DNA of 64,000 bases from Cavia porcellus (lineage: Eukaryota; Chordata; Mammalia; Rodentia; Caviidae), in assembly GCF_034190915.1 (NCBI RefSeq), contig NW_026947486.1:21755001-21819000 (forward strand), given 5' to 3'. Each line of letters starts with the position of its first letter. The stretch's first letter is position 1. A model generated the notes under the pieces. It was not told the origin of the DNA and made no database searches. It was given only the letters and a program-made list of their open reading frames with translations. Made by a program: the position numbers and the translations under genes. Shown here piece after piece: positions 1 through 7,834 of the stretch.

Positions 1-436
1 GAATAGAGTTGCAAATTCTAAAATATGAGTTGAAGACAGGAGCAATATTCAATTTATTTCTTGAAGAGTTTCTCCACTGGTTTAATCCAAGCAGCATTTG
101 TTCTGTTAGCCTAGTGCTTGGCCCTCTTTAAGAAGAAAGTAAAAGGAGATGGTGATTTAGAAATTCAGTGATATCCAAATGCTTTTGCCAGGGAAGAAGA
201 GGAGAAGGCAAGGTTCTGACTCTAGGCTAAGGGATACTTGTCAGATTTTAACTACCTCCTGGAGATATAGACTCTCTTTCCTGGTCATGCTGCTGCCAAA
301 TGAGGAGAGTATCACTTTACATAGACAACAATTAAAGTAGCTTTAACTCTTTATGGCAGGAGCTTCTTGTTCAAGTATTCTTTTCTGAATACAATGCTCT
401 GATTGCCTATAACAATTTACTGGTTAATTAACTTAG

Positions 437-530
437 TTCATTCAATATTTCACTAAGCAAATATTTACTGAGTAACCACTATATACTTGGCACTTTTAAG
501 GACACTGAGATATAACAATGAACAAATCAC
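437..530. repeat. L2-like ancient repeat fragment
   Basis: The stretch has the order 'ttcattcaatatttc', 'aaatatttactgagtaacc', 'ggcacttttaaggacactgag', 'aacaatgaacaaatcac'. This follows the mammal-wide L2-type motif of the form attcattcaacaaatatttattgagc..ggcactgttctaggcac..cagtgaacaaaac. It is diverged and short. Family recalled from memory. Confidence 0.45.
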
Positions 531-1282
531 AGTGATATTTTATTTGGTGTCCTCTTTCATGGTAATGAATTTGACATTACTGTTGAAATACCTATTGATG
601 CTGCATTTGTACATCACAGCCTTACTGTGAAGAAGGTGCTGGATTTATTAATGATTGTTTGGGTGCCTAAAGGAGAAAGGAGGGTGGGCACTGAAAACCT
701 CCAAGTTTTTTCTAGATATACCACCACAGGGATTTTCTTTTTTCCCCTCTAATTCCTATGAATATCTGAGTTTCTCTTTCATTGCCTTCCACTAGAATTC
801 AGATATAGGATTATCTACATTACAGTGGCTCAATTTTGCAATGTATGACAAGACTAAAAAGAACTATATATTCTTCTTGATGTTAGCTGATTCTGGTCCA
901 TCAGAGGAGAACAGTTGAGGAATCTGCCACATTAAGTATTCAACCTTGATGAATTTATAAGAATTAATCATCCAAGACACACCATGACCCTCTCCTTAAC
1001 TGCTGCATGCTGGCCACGTGCTAAGCTACTTCTGGATTGACCTGGAAGGTTCTGGAATGAAAAGCCATTATAATTACCTAAATGCTCATCAAATAATGAT
1101 CTGAAATTTCTTTGTGATTGGAATTTTTGTATATTGAGATCCTGGAAAGCTCTATGAAGATCAGAATGGGAGGTAGAGAGTCCCAACAAAGTGATACAGT
1201 GTTGGTTTTCACATCCTGAGTATCCAGCACCTCCTCTATAACTCTATGAACATCTATCTTCCTTACAATGTCCACTCCTCCT

Positions 1283-1410
1283 TCAGTATTTACTAAGAAC
1301 CTACTTTATGTTATGTAACAGGATAAGCACTGGAGCTGCAAAGATGAATAAGTCACATCTGTTGCCCCCAAGAAAACCTTATTCTACTAGAGAAAACAAA
1401 TTCTAAAACA
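1283..1410. repeat. L2-like ancient repeat fragment
   Basis: It contains 'agtatttactaagaacctac', 'gataagcactggagctgcaa' and 'agatgaataagtcacatctg', in the order expected for the same L2-type motif as at 437-530. Heavily diverged, so the call is tentative. Confidence 0.4.
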
Positions 1411-1645
1411 GATCACTCCAGCACAGAGTGACTGATTAACTCTTCAAGAATGTAGAAGATTCTATAGGACCCAGTGGTAGAAGTGCCAGACTCTGCCTAG
1501 GTAGTGTAAAATTTCATGACTCAATTGGCTACAGAATATAAAGGAACATATTTAATGTATATTACTTAGTTTCAGCAGTTGAGATGGAATTTATCTTCCT
1601 TATTCCATCTTACTATATAAGGAAACTTTGATGCATCCAACCCTG

Positions 1646-1651
1646 GGTAGG
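1646..1651. repeat. ERV target-site duplication, left copy (GGTAGG)
   Basis: GGTAGG directly precedes the TG of the 5' LTR and is repeated exactly at 8258-8263 after the CA of the 3' LTR. This fixes both proviral ends. Confidence 0.93.
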
Positions 1652-1822
1652 TGTTGGGAGCCGCAGCCCCGAGCCCGGTCGCCTCACTTGGCGGACGTGA
1701 GGCCTGTAGTAAAGAGTAAAGCCTGAGGTAGATTACCCCTCCCATCGAGCACGTTAGTTTCCTGCTCACCGCGTAAGCAACCCGCTCAACAATATAGTCT
1801 GCCTGGCAACTGATGATGTTAG

Positions 1823-1878
1823 CCAATCAGCTTGCCTTGCTCACTTTAACATGAATGGACACTGTATCCGTATATATA
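1823..1878 (+). promoter_or_regulatory. LTR core promoter: CCAAT box and TATA box
   Basis: CCAAT lies at 1823-1827 (agCCAATcag) and TATATATA at 1871-1878, about 45 bases apart. Transcription would be expected to start about 25-30 bases after the TATA box, near 1900-1910. The 3' LTR has the same elements at 8006-8010 and 8054-8061. Confidence 0.75.
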
Positions 1879-2001
1879 CTGGTGCCACCCCTGGGGGGGA
1901 AGAAGAAGCCCGGAAGTAGAAGCCCAGAAGGAGCCGCGGGGAGCGGACCAGAGGAGGCTTCGGCTGGGAGCGATCCCAGGGCAGGCTGTACGGAGAAGGA
2001 A

Positions 2002-2007
2002 AATAAA
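2002..2007 (+). terminator. LTR poly(A) signal AATAAA (5' LTR copy)
   Basis: AATAAA sits about 130 bases downstream of the TATA box and is followed by the GT-rich 'tttgtcgtgtgtcc'. That is the usual R-region layout, where the signal acts in the 3' LTR. Confidence 0.75.
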
Positions 2008-2076
2008 AGAAAAGGTTGTCCACTGCCAGGCTTTGTCGTGTGTCCTTCCTGCCGGCCGGGAGCGGACATCGACATT

Positions 2077-2094
2077 TGGAGGCCCGCCCGGGGA
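2077..2094 (+). promoter_or_regulatory. Probable primer-binding site
   Basis: TGGAGGCCCGCCCGGGGA begins two bases after the 5' LTR, where minus-strand synthesis is primed. By memory it is closest to the tRNA-Pro type (TGGGGGCTCGTCCGGGAT) with about five mismatches. It does not look like the tRNA-Phe site of mouse IAP or the tRNA-Lys sites of MMTV/HML-2. The position is secure; the tRNA identity is not. Confidence 0.6.
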
Positions 2095-2151
2095 CTGATC
2101 ACCCCCGAGACGTGACAGCGGACAACGCTCCAGTACAGAGCTGCGAGACAG

Positions 2152-2260
2152 GTGAGTTGGGGATAAGCCTGGGCTCTGGGTGGCGCGCACCTACAGGGCT
2201 TTTAGACTCCCCTCAGGCTCACGCGTAAGTGGCGGATTCCTTGGGCCTCACGCGGTGAGT
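2152..2260 (+). promoter_or_regulatory. Cluster of consensus 5' splice-donor motifs in the ERV leader
   Basis: Three strong donor-like hexamers lie between the PBS and gag: ACAG|GTGAGT at 2152-2157, ACGC|GTAAGT at 2225-2230 and CGCG|GTGAGT at 2255-2260. Retroviruses use such a donor to make spliced env RNA. No env remains here, so use of any of them is unproven. Confidence 0.5.
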
Positions 2261-2273
2261 AACATATTAAAAA

Positions 2274-3956
2274 ATGGGAAACATGCTAGGTAGCAACACT
2301 AAGAGCGAGGGTGGTTGTGGAGAAAGCTCTCAAGAGCTTACAAAAGTACGCAGGGTATCTGAGCAGGCCCAGTCAGGGAGCTCCCGAGAGGGGCCCGTCA
2401 AGGGGAACAAAGATGCTAAGGAGGAGGACGGGGCTCTAGCCTCGGAGTCGTCTGACTCCGAGGACGAGGGAAAGTTGAATGGCAAGGAGGCCAAACAGAC
2501 CAGCTGTCAGGAGCCTAAGTCGCTCAATAAGGAGTCGCAGGGTTCTTTTCCAGCGTTGCGCCGCGAATTGCGCTCTGCTCAACCTGATCTTCGGAGGAGT
2601 AGGGAGCTCCTGAGCGCTCCCCGGCGCGAGAGGGAGGCGAAGCCTTCCGCCCCACCTTGGGGGCTGTTCCCGGAAGCGATCCCTCGCCACGAGGCGGCCG
2701 CCCGGGAGCTCTCTCCCCTTTCGCCAGAACAGGAAGTGATGCACGGGCCCCCATTTTCCGCCCAATCACGGCCGCCGTCTTATGCTCCGCCGCCGGCGGG
2801 TCGGTATTTTTACAGGCGGCTTTGGCAGGGGGGACGTTTGTCTCATGAGGTACATCCACCACCTGGGATAGATAGTGGCCCCTACGGGATATTTCCTGTA
2901 CAAGTAGCTATGGGCCAGGGACGCAATGCATGGGAGCCTTTTGAGATAAAGCAGATTAGAGAACTTAAAAATGCAGTTAAAACCTTTGGGCCGACTGCGC
3001 CTTACACCATTGCCATGCTGGAGAACCTGTCTTCTGGGCCCCTCACCCCCACGGACTGGATTCAGCTGGCAAAGGCGTGTCTGCCCTCGGGTAGTTACCT
3101 GGATTGGCGAGCCTGGTACGCAGAGTTCTCTGCAGAGCAGGCTGAGAGAAACGCCAATCGGGGAAACCGGGGGTGGAACAAAGAAATGCTTATGGGAGAA
3201 GGTCGGCACGCTGATGATCAGACTCAGTTCCCCGGCGCTGTCTATGAACAAATCAATGCCATAGGGCTCCGCGCCTGGAAGCAAGTAAGTGGTGCCGGAA
3301 CAGCCTCCTTGTGTCTTTCAAAAATAATTCAGGGTACCACAGAGCCATTTGTTGACTTTGTGGCCCAAATGCAAGATGCTGCCGATAAGATATTTTCTGA
3401 TCCGGGAGTGGCTCGACCGCTGGTAAGGCAGCTGATTTTCGAGCAATGTACAAAGGAGTACAAGGCAGCGATAGCTCCTCATAAAAACAAGGACCTCAAC
3501 GCCTGGATTAGGATATGCAGAGAGATAGGGGGGCCGCTCTCCAACTCGGGGGTGGCTGCTCTCCTGGCCGCGGCTGTACAGCAGAGGGGACCTCGCGGGT
3601 TAGAAGGGAAATGTAAGGCTAAAGGGTGTTTTGCCTGCGGGGAGCCAGGACACATTAAACGTCATTGCCCAAACAATGCAGATGCTAGGCCTCGCCCTAG
3701 GAATGAAGAACCATATGTTTGTGGGCGATGCAAGAGGGGATCACACAAAGCTGAGGAGTGTAGGTCGGTCTTTGACGCTCAGGGCAACCGTATTTGTGGA
3801 CGAGATGCTAGAGAGCCAAAAAACGGCCAGAGGGGGCCCCCTTCACAGGCGGGCCCCCGCCCCAGAGACAGGACAGCTCAGGATGGCAGCCTTCAACAAG
3901 GGCCACCCCTGGGTCAGCAGGTATGGACCTCAGTGTCGCCTCCAGACTTATATTAG
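2274..3956 (+). CDS. gag: Gag polyprotein (matrix, capsid, nucleocapsid), intact
   Basis: An intact 560-aa frame starting ATGGGAAAC; the N-terminal Met-Gly-Asn fits N-myristoylation and membrane targeting of matrix. Residues 30-110 are charged and probably disordered. Two late-domain motifs for ESCRT recruitment are visible: PSAP at 124-127 (TSG101 type) and PPSY at 167-170 (NEDD4 type). Capsid probably begins near Pro208. The major homology region spans about 351-374 (IIQG..EPFVDFV). Two CCHC zinc knuckles of nucleocapsid lie at C452/C455/H460/C465 and C483/C486/H491/C496. Upstream ATGs are absent between the leader splice motifs and this start. The stop TAG (3954-3956) overlaps the pro frame by about 130 bases, with the slip site at 3818. 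No frameshift or stop was found, so the frame could still make particles; expression is not shown. Confidence 0.93.
   Translation: MGNMLGSNTKSEGGCGESSQELTKVRRVSEQAQSGSSREGPVKGNKDAKEEDGALASESSDSEDEGKLNGKEAKQTSCQEPKSLNKESQGSFPALRRELRSAQPDLRRSRELLSAPRREREAKPSAPPWGLFPEAIPRHEAAARELSPLSPEQEVMHGPPFSAQSRPPSYAPPPAGRYFYRRLWQGGRLSHEVHPPPGIDSGPYGIFPVQVAMGQGRNAWEPFEIKQIRELKNAVKTFGPTAPYTIAMLENLSSGPLTPTDWIQLAKACLPSGSYLDWRAWYAEFSAEQAERNANRGNRGWNKEMLMGEGRHADDQTQFPGAVYEQINAIGLRAWKQVSGAGTASLCLSKIIQGTTEPFVDFVAQMQDAADKIFSDPGVARPLVRQLIFEQCTKEYKAAIAPHKNKDLNAWIRICREIGGPLSNSGVAALLAAAVQQRGPRGLEGKCKAKGCFACGEPGHIKRHCPNNADARPRPRNEEPYVCGRCKRGSHKAEECRSVFDAQGNRICGRDAREPKNGQRGPPSQAGPRPRDRTAQDGSLQQGPPLGQQVWTSVSPPDLY
3818..3858 (+). 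promoter_or_regulatory. gag-pro -1 ribosomal frameshift signal
   Basis: The heptamer A AAA AAC (3818-3824) is in the correct register of the gag frame (CCA AAA AAC), the slip site used by MMTV-type gag-pro junctions. After a 7-nt spacer, GGGGGCCC (3832-3839) can pair perfectly with GGGCCCCC (3851-3858), an 8-bp all-GC stem closing an 11-nt loop. Gag codons start at positions divisible by 3 and the pro frame lies one base back, as required. Confidence 0.9.
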
Positions 3957-4723
3957 TGCCTGATATGGGTGTTCAAGTGGTTGAAACCACCTTTAAGGGA
4001 CCGTTACCCGAAAATTCCGTGGGTCTGGTGATCGGGAGATCCTCCACGGCCCTTCGGGGTCTCACAGTAGTCCCGGGGGTCATAGACTCAGACTACACAG
4101 GACACATTAAAATTATGGTTCAATCTCTTGTGGGTACGATGGTAATCAATAAAGGAGACAAGATAGCGCAGCTCTTGCTGCTCCCCAGTCTCCACAAGAG
4201 ATTCCCCTCAAAGCAGAAAATTAGAGAAAGTCAAGGTTTCGGTTCCTCAGGGGAAGTCTTTGAGGGACTCCATATGACACTTGGTAAAAGGCCCACGCTC
4301 TCACTTAAGGTCAATGGCAAGAATATAACAGGGCTCCTAGACACAGGAGCTGACCGTTCCATTATCTCCAGAAAGGATTGGCCTTCCAACTGGCCCACCA
4401 ACACTGCAGATAACACGCTGCAGGGCCTGGGGATGGTGTCAGCTCCTCAGGTTAGTGCTTCAACCCTGCTCTGGTGCGATGAGGAGGGTCATCAGGGCCA
4501 TTTCCAACCATTTGTGTTGCAGTTGCCAGTGTCTCTATGGGGAAGGGACATCCTCACTCAGATGGATGTCACGCTTACGTCAAACTGCTCCCCCCAGGCT
4601 AAGGATATACTCAGGAACCAGGGATATACCCCCGGCAAAGGCTTGGGCAATGCCCTACAGGGTCGGACATCCCCAATACCAGTAGAGAACAAAAAAGGTA
4701 GGCAAGGGCTGGGTTTTTCTTAG
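3824..4723 (+). CDS. pro: Pro polyprotein: dUTPase, aspartic protease and G-patch (made by -1 frameshift)
   Basis: About 299 codons follow the slip site, with no stop before TAG at 4721-4723; the first ATG is at 3923. Counted from that Met, trimeric dUTPase motifs appear in order: an AGMDL motif 1 at the start, GRSS at 38-41, GVIDSDY at 52-58 with the catalytic Asp and Tyr, GDKIAQ at 78-83 and the glycine-rich GFGSSG at 105-110. The retroviral protease follows with active-site DTGA at 140-143 and a GRDI segment near 197-200. A glycine-rich C-terminus (about 215-266) fits the G-patch typical of betaretroviral pro. dUTPase lowers dUTP during reverse transcription; the protease matures Gag. All catalytic motifs look present. 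The frame is one base back from gag and should be made only as a Gag-Pro fusion. Confidence 0.9.
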   Translation, partial: RPEGAPFTGGPPPQRQDSSGWQPSTRATPGSAGMDLSVASRLILVPDMGVQVVETTFKGPLPENSVGLVIGRSSTALRGLTVVPGVIDSDYTGHIKIMVQSLVGTMVINKGDKIAQLLLLPSLHKRFPSKQKIRESQGFGSSGEVFEGLHMTLGKRPTLSLKVNGKNITGLLDTGADRSIISRKDWPSNWPTNTADNTLQGLGMVSAPQVSASTLLWCDEEGHQGHFQPFVLQLPVSLWGRDILTQMDVTLTSNCSPQAKDILRNQGYTPGKGLGNALQGRTSPIPVENKKGRQGLGFS

Positions 4724-4746
4724 GGGCCGCTGAAGAAGCTCTCCTA
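4711..4746 (+). promoter_or_regulatory. Probable pro-pol -1 frameshift signal
   Basis: G GGT TTT (4711-4717) fits the X XXY YYZ rule in the pro register, four bases before the pro stop, and pol is open in the -1 frame from 4717. Downstream structure is weaker than at gag-pro: TAGGGG (4721-4726) can pair with CTCCTA (4741-4746) with one G-U pair, but the spacer is only 3 nt. The earlier A-run at 4691-4697 is in the wrong register. Confidence 0.65.
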
Positions 4747-5766
4747 CCCACTTCGATCAAAATCACCTGGAGGTCAAATGATCTGGTTTGGGTACCTCAG
4801 TGGCCCCTGCCTAAGGAGAAGCTATTAGCCTTGTCAGAAATAGTCAGTACACAACTTAGATTAGGACACATTAAGCCGTCAACCTCCCCATGGAACACCC
4901 CCATTTTTATAATTAAGAAAAAGTCTGGCAAATGGAGGCTGCTCCATGATCTAAGGGCGGTCAACGCGCAGATGCAGTCCCTGGGGGCGGTCCAGAGGGG
5001 GCTGCCAGCTCTCTCAGCCATCCCTCAGTCCTGGCCAGTTTATGTTATAGATCTTAGAGACTGTTTCTTCTCAATCCCCCTGCATCCAGAGGACACTCAT
5101 AGGTTCGCCTTTACTTTACCCACCATTAACCAAGAAAGCCCTGATCTCAGATACGAGTGGATAACGCTGCCCCAAGGTATGGCCAACAGTCCCACTATGT
5201 GTCAGATTTACCTTGATTCCCTACTGGCCCCCCTACGGAAATCCTTTCCCAAGATAAGATGTGTGCATTACATAGACGACCTTTTGCTCAGCGGCAGGGA
5301 CCCAGACATGCTAAATAATATGCTCGGCCAGTTGGTCGAGGCCCTGAGACAAGCTAATCTGCATGTTGCCCCCGACAAGATTCAGGGAGGAGAAATGGTG
5401 ACCTACTTAGGCGCAAAAATCTCCCCTATGCTAGTCTCTCCACAGAAGGTCACCATTAGGACGGATGGCGTTAGGACCCTAAATGACATGCAAAAGCTAT
5501 TGGGAGACATTAATTGGATTAGGCCATATTTACATATACCAAATTCAGATCTCAAACCCCTGTTCGACCTTCTAAAGGGAGACCCAGATATAGCCTCCCA
5601 CAGGAGGCTCACTCCTGAGGCAAGAGCTGCCTTACAGAGAGTGGAAAAAGCCTTAGGTGGGGCTACCTTACACAGAATTGAACCAGGGCGACCCTTTGAT
5701 GTCTGTTTGCTACAGACTAGTCTACAGCCCACAGCGGTGATTTGGCAGAAAGGACCATTACTGTAG
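4717..5766 (+). CDS. pol: Pol segment 1: reverse transcriptase fingers, palm and thumb
   Basis: About 349 residues from the slip site to the premature TAG. RT landmarks appear in order: the conserved N-terminal SPWNTPIF stretch with a basic KKKSGKWR, the palm aspartate of motif A (VIDLRDCFF, Asp at 5050-5052), motif B LPQGMANSPT, and the catalytic YIDD at 5269-5280 in motif C, then a thumb/connection region. YIDD, not YMDD, is also what I recall for the human HML-2 group. The frame opens only through a -1 slip from pro. The stop removes RNase H and integrase from the translated product. Confidence 0.88.
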   Translation, partial: FLGAAEEALLPTSIKITWRSNDLVWVPQWPLPKEKLLALSEIVSTQLRLGHIKPSTSPWNTPIFIIKKKSGKWRLLHDLRAVNAQMQSLGAVQRGLPALSAIPQSWPVYVIDLRDCFFSIPLHPEDTHRFAFTLPTINQESPDLRYEWITLPQGMANSPTMCQIYLDSLLAPLRKSFPKIRCVHYIDDLLLSGRDPDMLNNMLGQLVEALRQANLHVAPDKIQGGEMVTYLGAKISPMLVSPQKVTIRTDGVRTLNDMQKLLGDINWIRPYLHIPNSDLKPLFDLLKGDPDIASHRRLTPEARAALQRVEKALGGATLHRIEPGRPFDVCLLQTSLQPTAVIWQKGPLL

Positions 5767-6564
5767 ATACACCCTAAGGTCTCACCTGCAAAAGTCATAG
5801 AGCATTACCCGGAGACAGTCGCTTCATTGGCCCTTAAAGCACATGATAGAGCTGTCCAACATTTTGGCTCAGGACCACAAGCCATCCAAATACCCTATAC
5901 CGCCAGCCAGATCAAGACCCTGGCTGCCTGCATAGATACATGGGCCATTCTGAGATGTGTTTTCCATGGGGATATAAACAATCAATACCCTAAAGACCCT
6001 ATCTTGTCATTTGTCACTCAGCACCCTATAATTTTTCCAAAGGTTACTGCCTCTGAGCCATTAGTCCCAGCAACTACAATATACACAGATGGCTCCAAGA
6101 CGGGGATAGGCGCCTATGTGATCCTAGGCAAGCCCCCGGTTACCATACAATTTGAACCTGATCAGCCTCAGGTGGTGGAACTGCAGATCGTTAAAATGAT
6201 TCTTGAACGGTTCTCAGAAGCCATTAACATTGTCTCCGATTCTAGGTATGTGATCAATGCTATGCAAGTGCTTGAGACTGCCGGTTTAATTAGATCCACT
6301 TCCACAGTGGCTGGGCTGTTCCTGTCTATCCAGACATTGCTTCAGAACAGACACCATAAGGTCTTCACCACCCACATAAGAGCACATACATCCCTGCCGG
6401 GGCCCATGGCACAGGGGAATGCGGCTGCTGATACTGCCACTCGCCCGTTATGGATTTTTACCTTACTAACACCAATCGAGCGAGCCCGTGCCTTCCATGA
6501 TAAGTTTCATGTCAATGCCAGGACACTAGCAAACCATTTCCATGTTTCCAGAGCAGATGCATGA
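5767..6564 (+). pseudogene. pol: Pol segment 2: connection and RNase H, separated by an upstream TAG
   Basis: In frame with segment 1 but behind the TAG at 5764-5766. RNase H catalytic acidic residues can be read in the expected order: Asp in IYTDGSK (6088-6090), Glu in VVELQ, Asp in VSDSRYV and Asp in AAADTAT. This would degrade the RNA strand after minus-strand synthesis. The segment ends in TGA at 6562-6564 inside the His half of the integrase HHCC zinc motif. It has no retroviral-style start of its own and is unlikely to be translated separately. Confidence 0.82.
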
Positions 6565-7335
6565 GATATCGTGCAACTATGTGACTCCTGTGCCACATAC
6601 AAACCTGCCATACCGATGGGAGTAAACCCTCGAGGTTTGATCCCTGGTGATGTTTGGCAGATGGACATCACACATATACAGGAGTTTGGGACTCTTAAAT
6701 ATGTTCATGTTTCCACAGACACCTGTTCTCGCGTCATATTTGCAACAGCAGAAACAGGTGAAAAAGTGTCTAATGTGATCAATCATTGCCTGGCGGCTTG
6801 GGCCGCATGGGGCAAACCAAAAATATTAAAAACTGATAATGGACCAGCCTATATAGGCAAAGCCTTCAATGAGTTCTGCAAAATGATGGAGGTTCAATTA
6901 AAACATGGTATCCCATACAATCCCCAAGGTCAAGGAATCATTGAGAGGGCTCATAGAAGCCTCAAAGAAATTTTACAAAAACAAAAAGGGGGAGTAGGCC
7001 AAGGCCTGGCCCCAAAGGCACGATTATCCATGGCACTATTCACACACAATTTTTTAAATTTAAATAATGATAATTGCTCCCCAGCCGTAGAGCACTACAA
7101 CCCTTCCCCCAACCATAAAGGGTGGGTGAAGTGGAAAGATGTCCTGACAGGACAATGGATGGGCCCGGATCCAGTGGTCAGCTGGAACCGAGGCGCGGTT
7201 TGTGTTTTCCCACAGGAATCGGGACGAGAACCACTGTGGGTACCGGAGAGACTGACACGGGCGACAAAGCCCTCGACTGAAGATCAGACCTGCCCTACCA
7301 GAGATCCATCACAGACCAACCAACAAGATGAATAG
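6565..7335 (+). pseudogene. pol: Pol segment 3: integrase, behind the second stop
   Basis: In frame with the preceding pol segments. The Cys pair of the HHCC zinc domain (CDSC, codons at 6580 and 6589) follows directly. The catalytic triad is present: Asp in QMDITH (6664-6666), Asp in KTDNGP (6835-6837) and Glu in GIIERAH (6943-6945), with exactly 35 residues between the last two, the canonical D,D-35-E. A C-terminal domain ends near PLWVPERL. The frame stops at 7333-7335, about 500 bases before the 3' LTR, with no env overlap. The stop at 6562-6564 cuts the N-terminal zinc domain from the catalytic core. Confidence 0.85.
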
Positions 7336-7820
7336 AAATAGCGGTAGCCCGAAATGGACAAGAAGATCCTCAGGCATATGCATGGCTCGCTCGCCTAGCC
7401 TACGACCGAGTCTAGGGGTGGTGAGCTTCCCACACTCCTCCTCTAAAAAAATTATGACATAGCTGGGTAGGAGAGTCAATGACGGATAAGAGCGTACTCC
7501 CCCGGTGCGACTCAACCTAAGCCAGGCCCTACCCCATCCTGCACGTAAGCCGCTGGACTGTTAGATGCTGCCCAGGTCTAAATTTCTCTCCGAGGGGATT
7601 TCTTTACGGAGAGAAAATGAGTGCAAGCTTGTGTGCATCCAGGTTCCGTCCAGTTTGTGCCTGGCCCTAGAAAAAGGACGAGGGCCTCAGGGCCTTGGCA
7701 GACCATGGGACGGCCGACCAGGGTCTAAGCCAAGGACCTACGGTGGGCCTACGCATAGGGCATAAGCCTCTGCACCCAGTCCAGGAAGGGCTACGATGCG
7801 CACATTTATAAAAAAAAAAT
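7336..7820 (+). other. ERV region between pol and the polypurine tract; no env
   Basis: About 485 bases with stops in all forward frames and no signal peptide, SU/TM cleavage or transmembrane pattern. In IAP elements the matching interval carries an RNA transport element, so a cis-acting RNA role is possible, but no motif here shows it. The pyrimidine- and purine-rich blocks near 7664-7765 could fold. Confidence 0.6.
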
Positions 7821-7834
7821 AAAAAAGGGGGAGA
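7821..7834 (+). promoter_or_regulatory. Polypurine tract (plus-strand primer)
   Basis: AAAAAAGGGGGAGA abuts the TG of the 3' LTR, the standard place and composition for the plus-strand primer. A longer A-rich run precedes it (7808-7820). Confidence 0.9.

Larger units (their letters stand above)
1..1651. other. Intergenic sequence upstream of the ERV
   Basis: AT-rich sequence with no convincing gene. The short open frames lack recognisable domains and look like chance. Two stretches resemble degraded mammalian-wide repeats and are listed separately; the rest I cannot assign. It ends at the retroviral insertion point. Confidence 0.5.
1652..2074 (+). repeat. 5' LTR of the ERV
   Basis: 423 bp running from TGTTGGGAGCC to CATCGACA, so bounded by TG..CA. 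U3 carries a CCAAT box and a TATATATA box; a poly(A) signal AATAAA lies at 2002-2007. The R/U5 boundary is expected some 15-25 bases after it. The LTR matches 7835-8257 at all but one position. Confidence 0.95.
4717..7335 (+). pseudogene. pol: pol (RT, RNase H, integrase), interrupted by two nonsense codons
   Basis: One continuous reading frame of 873 codons from the -1 slip site to TGA-free end at 7335, except for TAG at 5764-5766 (after the RT thumb, before RNase H) and TGA at 6562-6564 (inside the integrase zinc-binding domain). All three segments are in the same frame, so the breaks are point nonsense changes and not indels. RT, RNase H and integrase catalytic residues remain readable on both sides. 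As it stands only an RT-bearing product truncated before RNase H can be made. The parts are described separately. Confidence 0.9.

Noticed and set aside
1572..1826. Minus-strand open frames through both LTRs
   Set aside because: Antisense frames in LTR U3 that recur in both LTRs because the LTRs are identical; no domain.
2436..3453. Antisense and +1 frames overlapping gag
   Set aside because: Shadows of the GC-rich gag frame.
5764..5766. Programmed stop-codon read-through in pol
   Set aside because: The gag-pro and pro-pol junctions already use -1 frameshifts, the stop lies inside a domain series and not at a domain junction used by any retrovirus I know, and the following bases do not resemble known read-through contexts.
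7336..7834. Possible env remnant after pol
   Set aside because: Stops in every forward frame, no signal peptide, no furin-type site and no transmembrane pattern.
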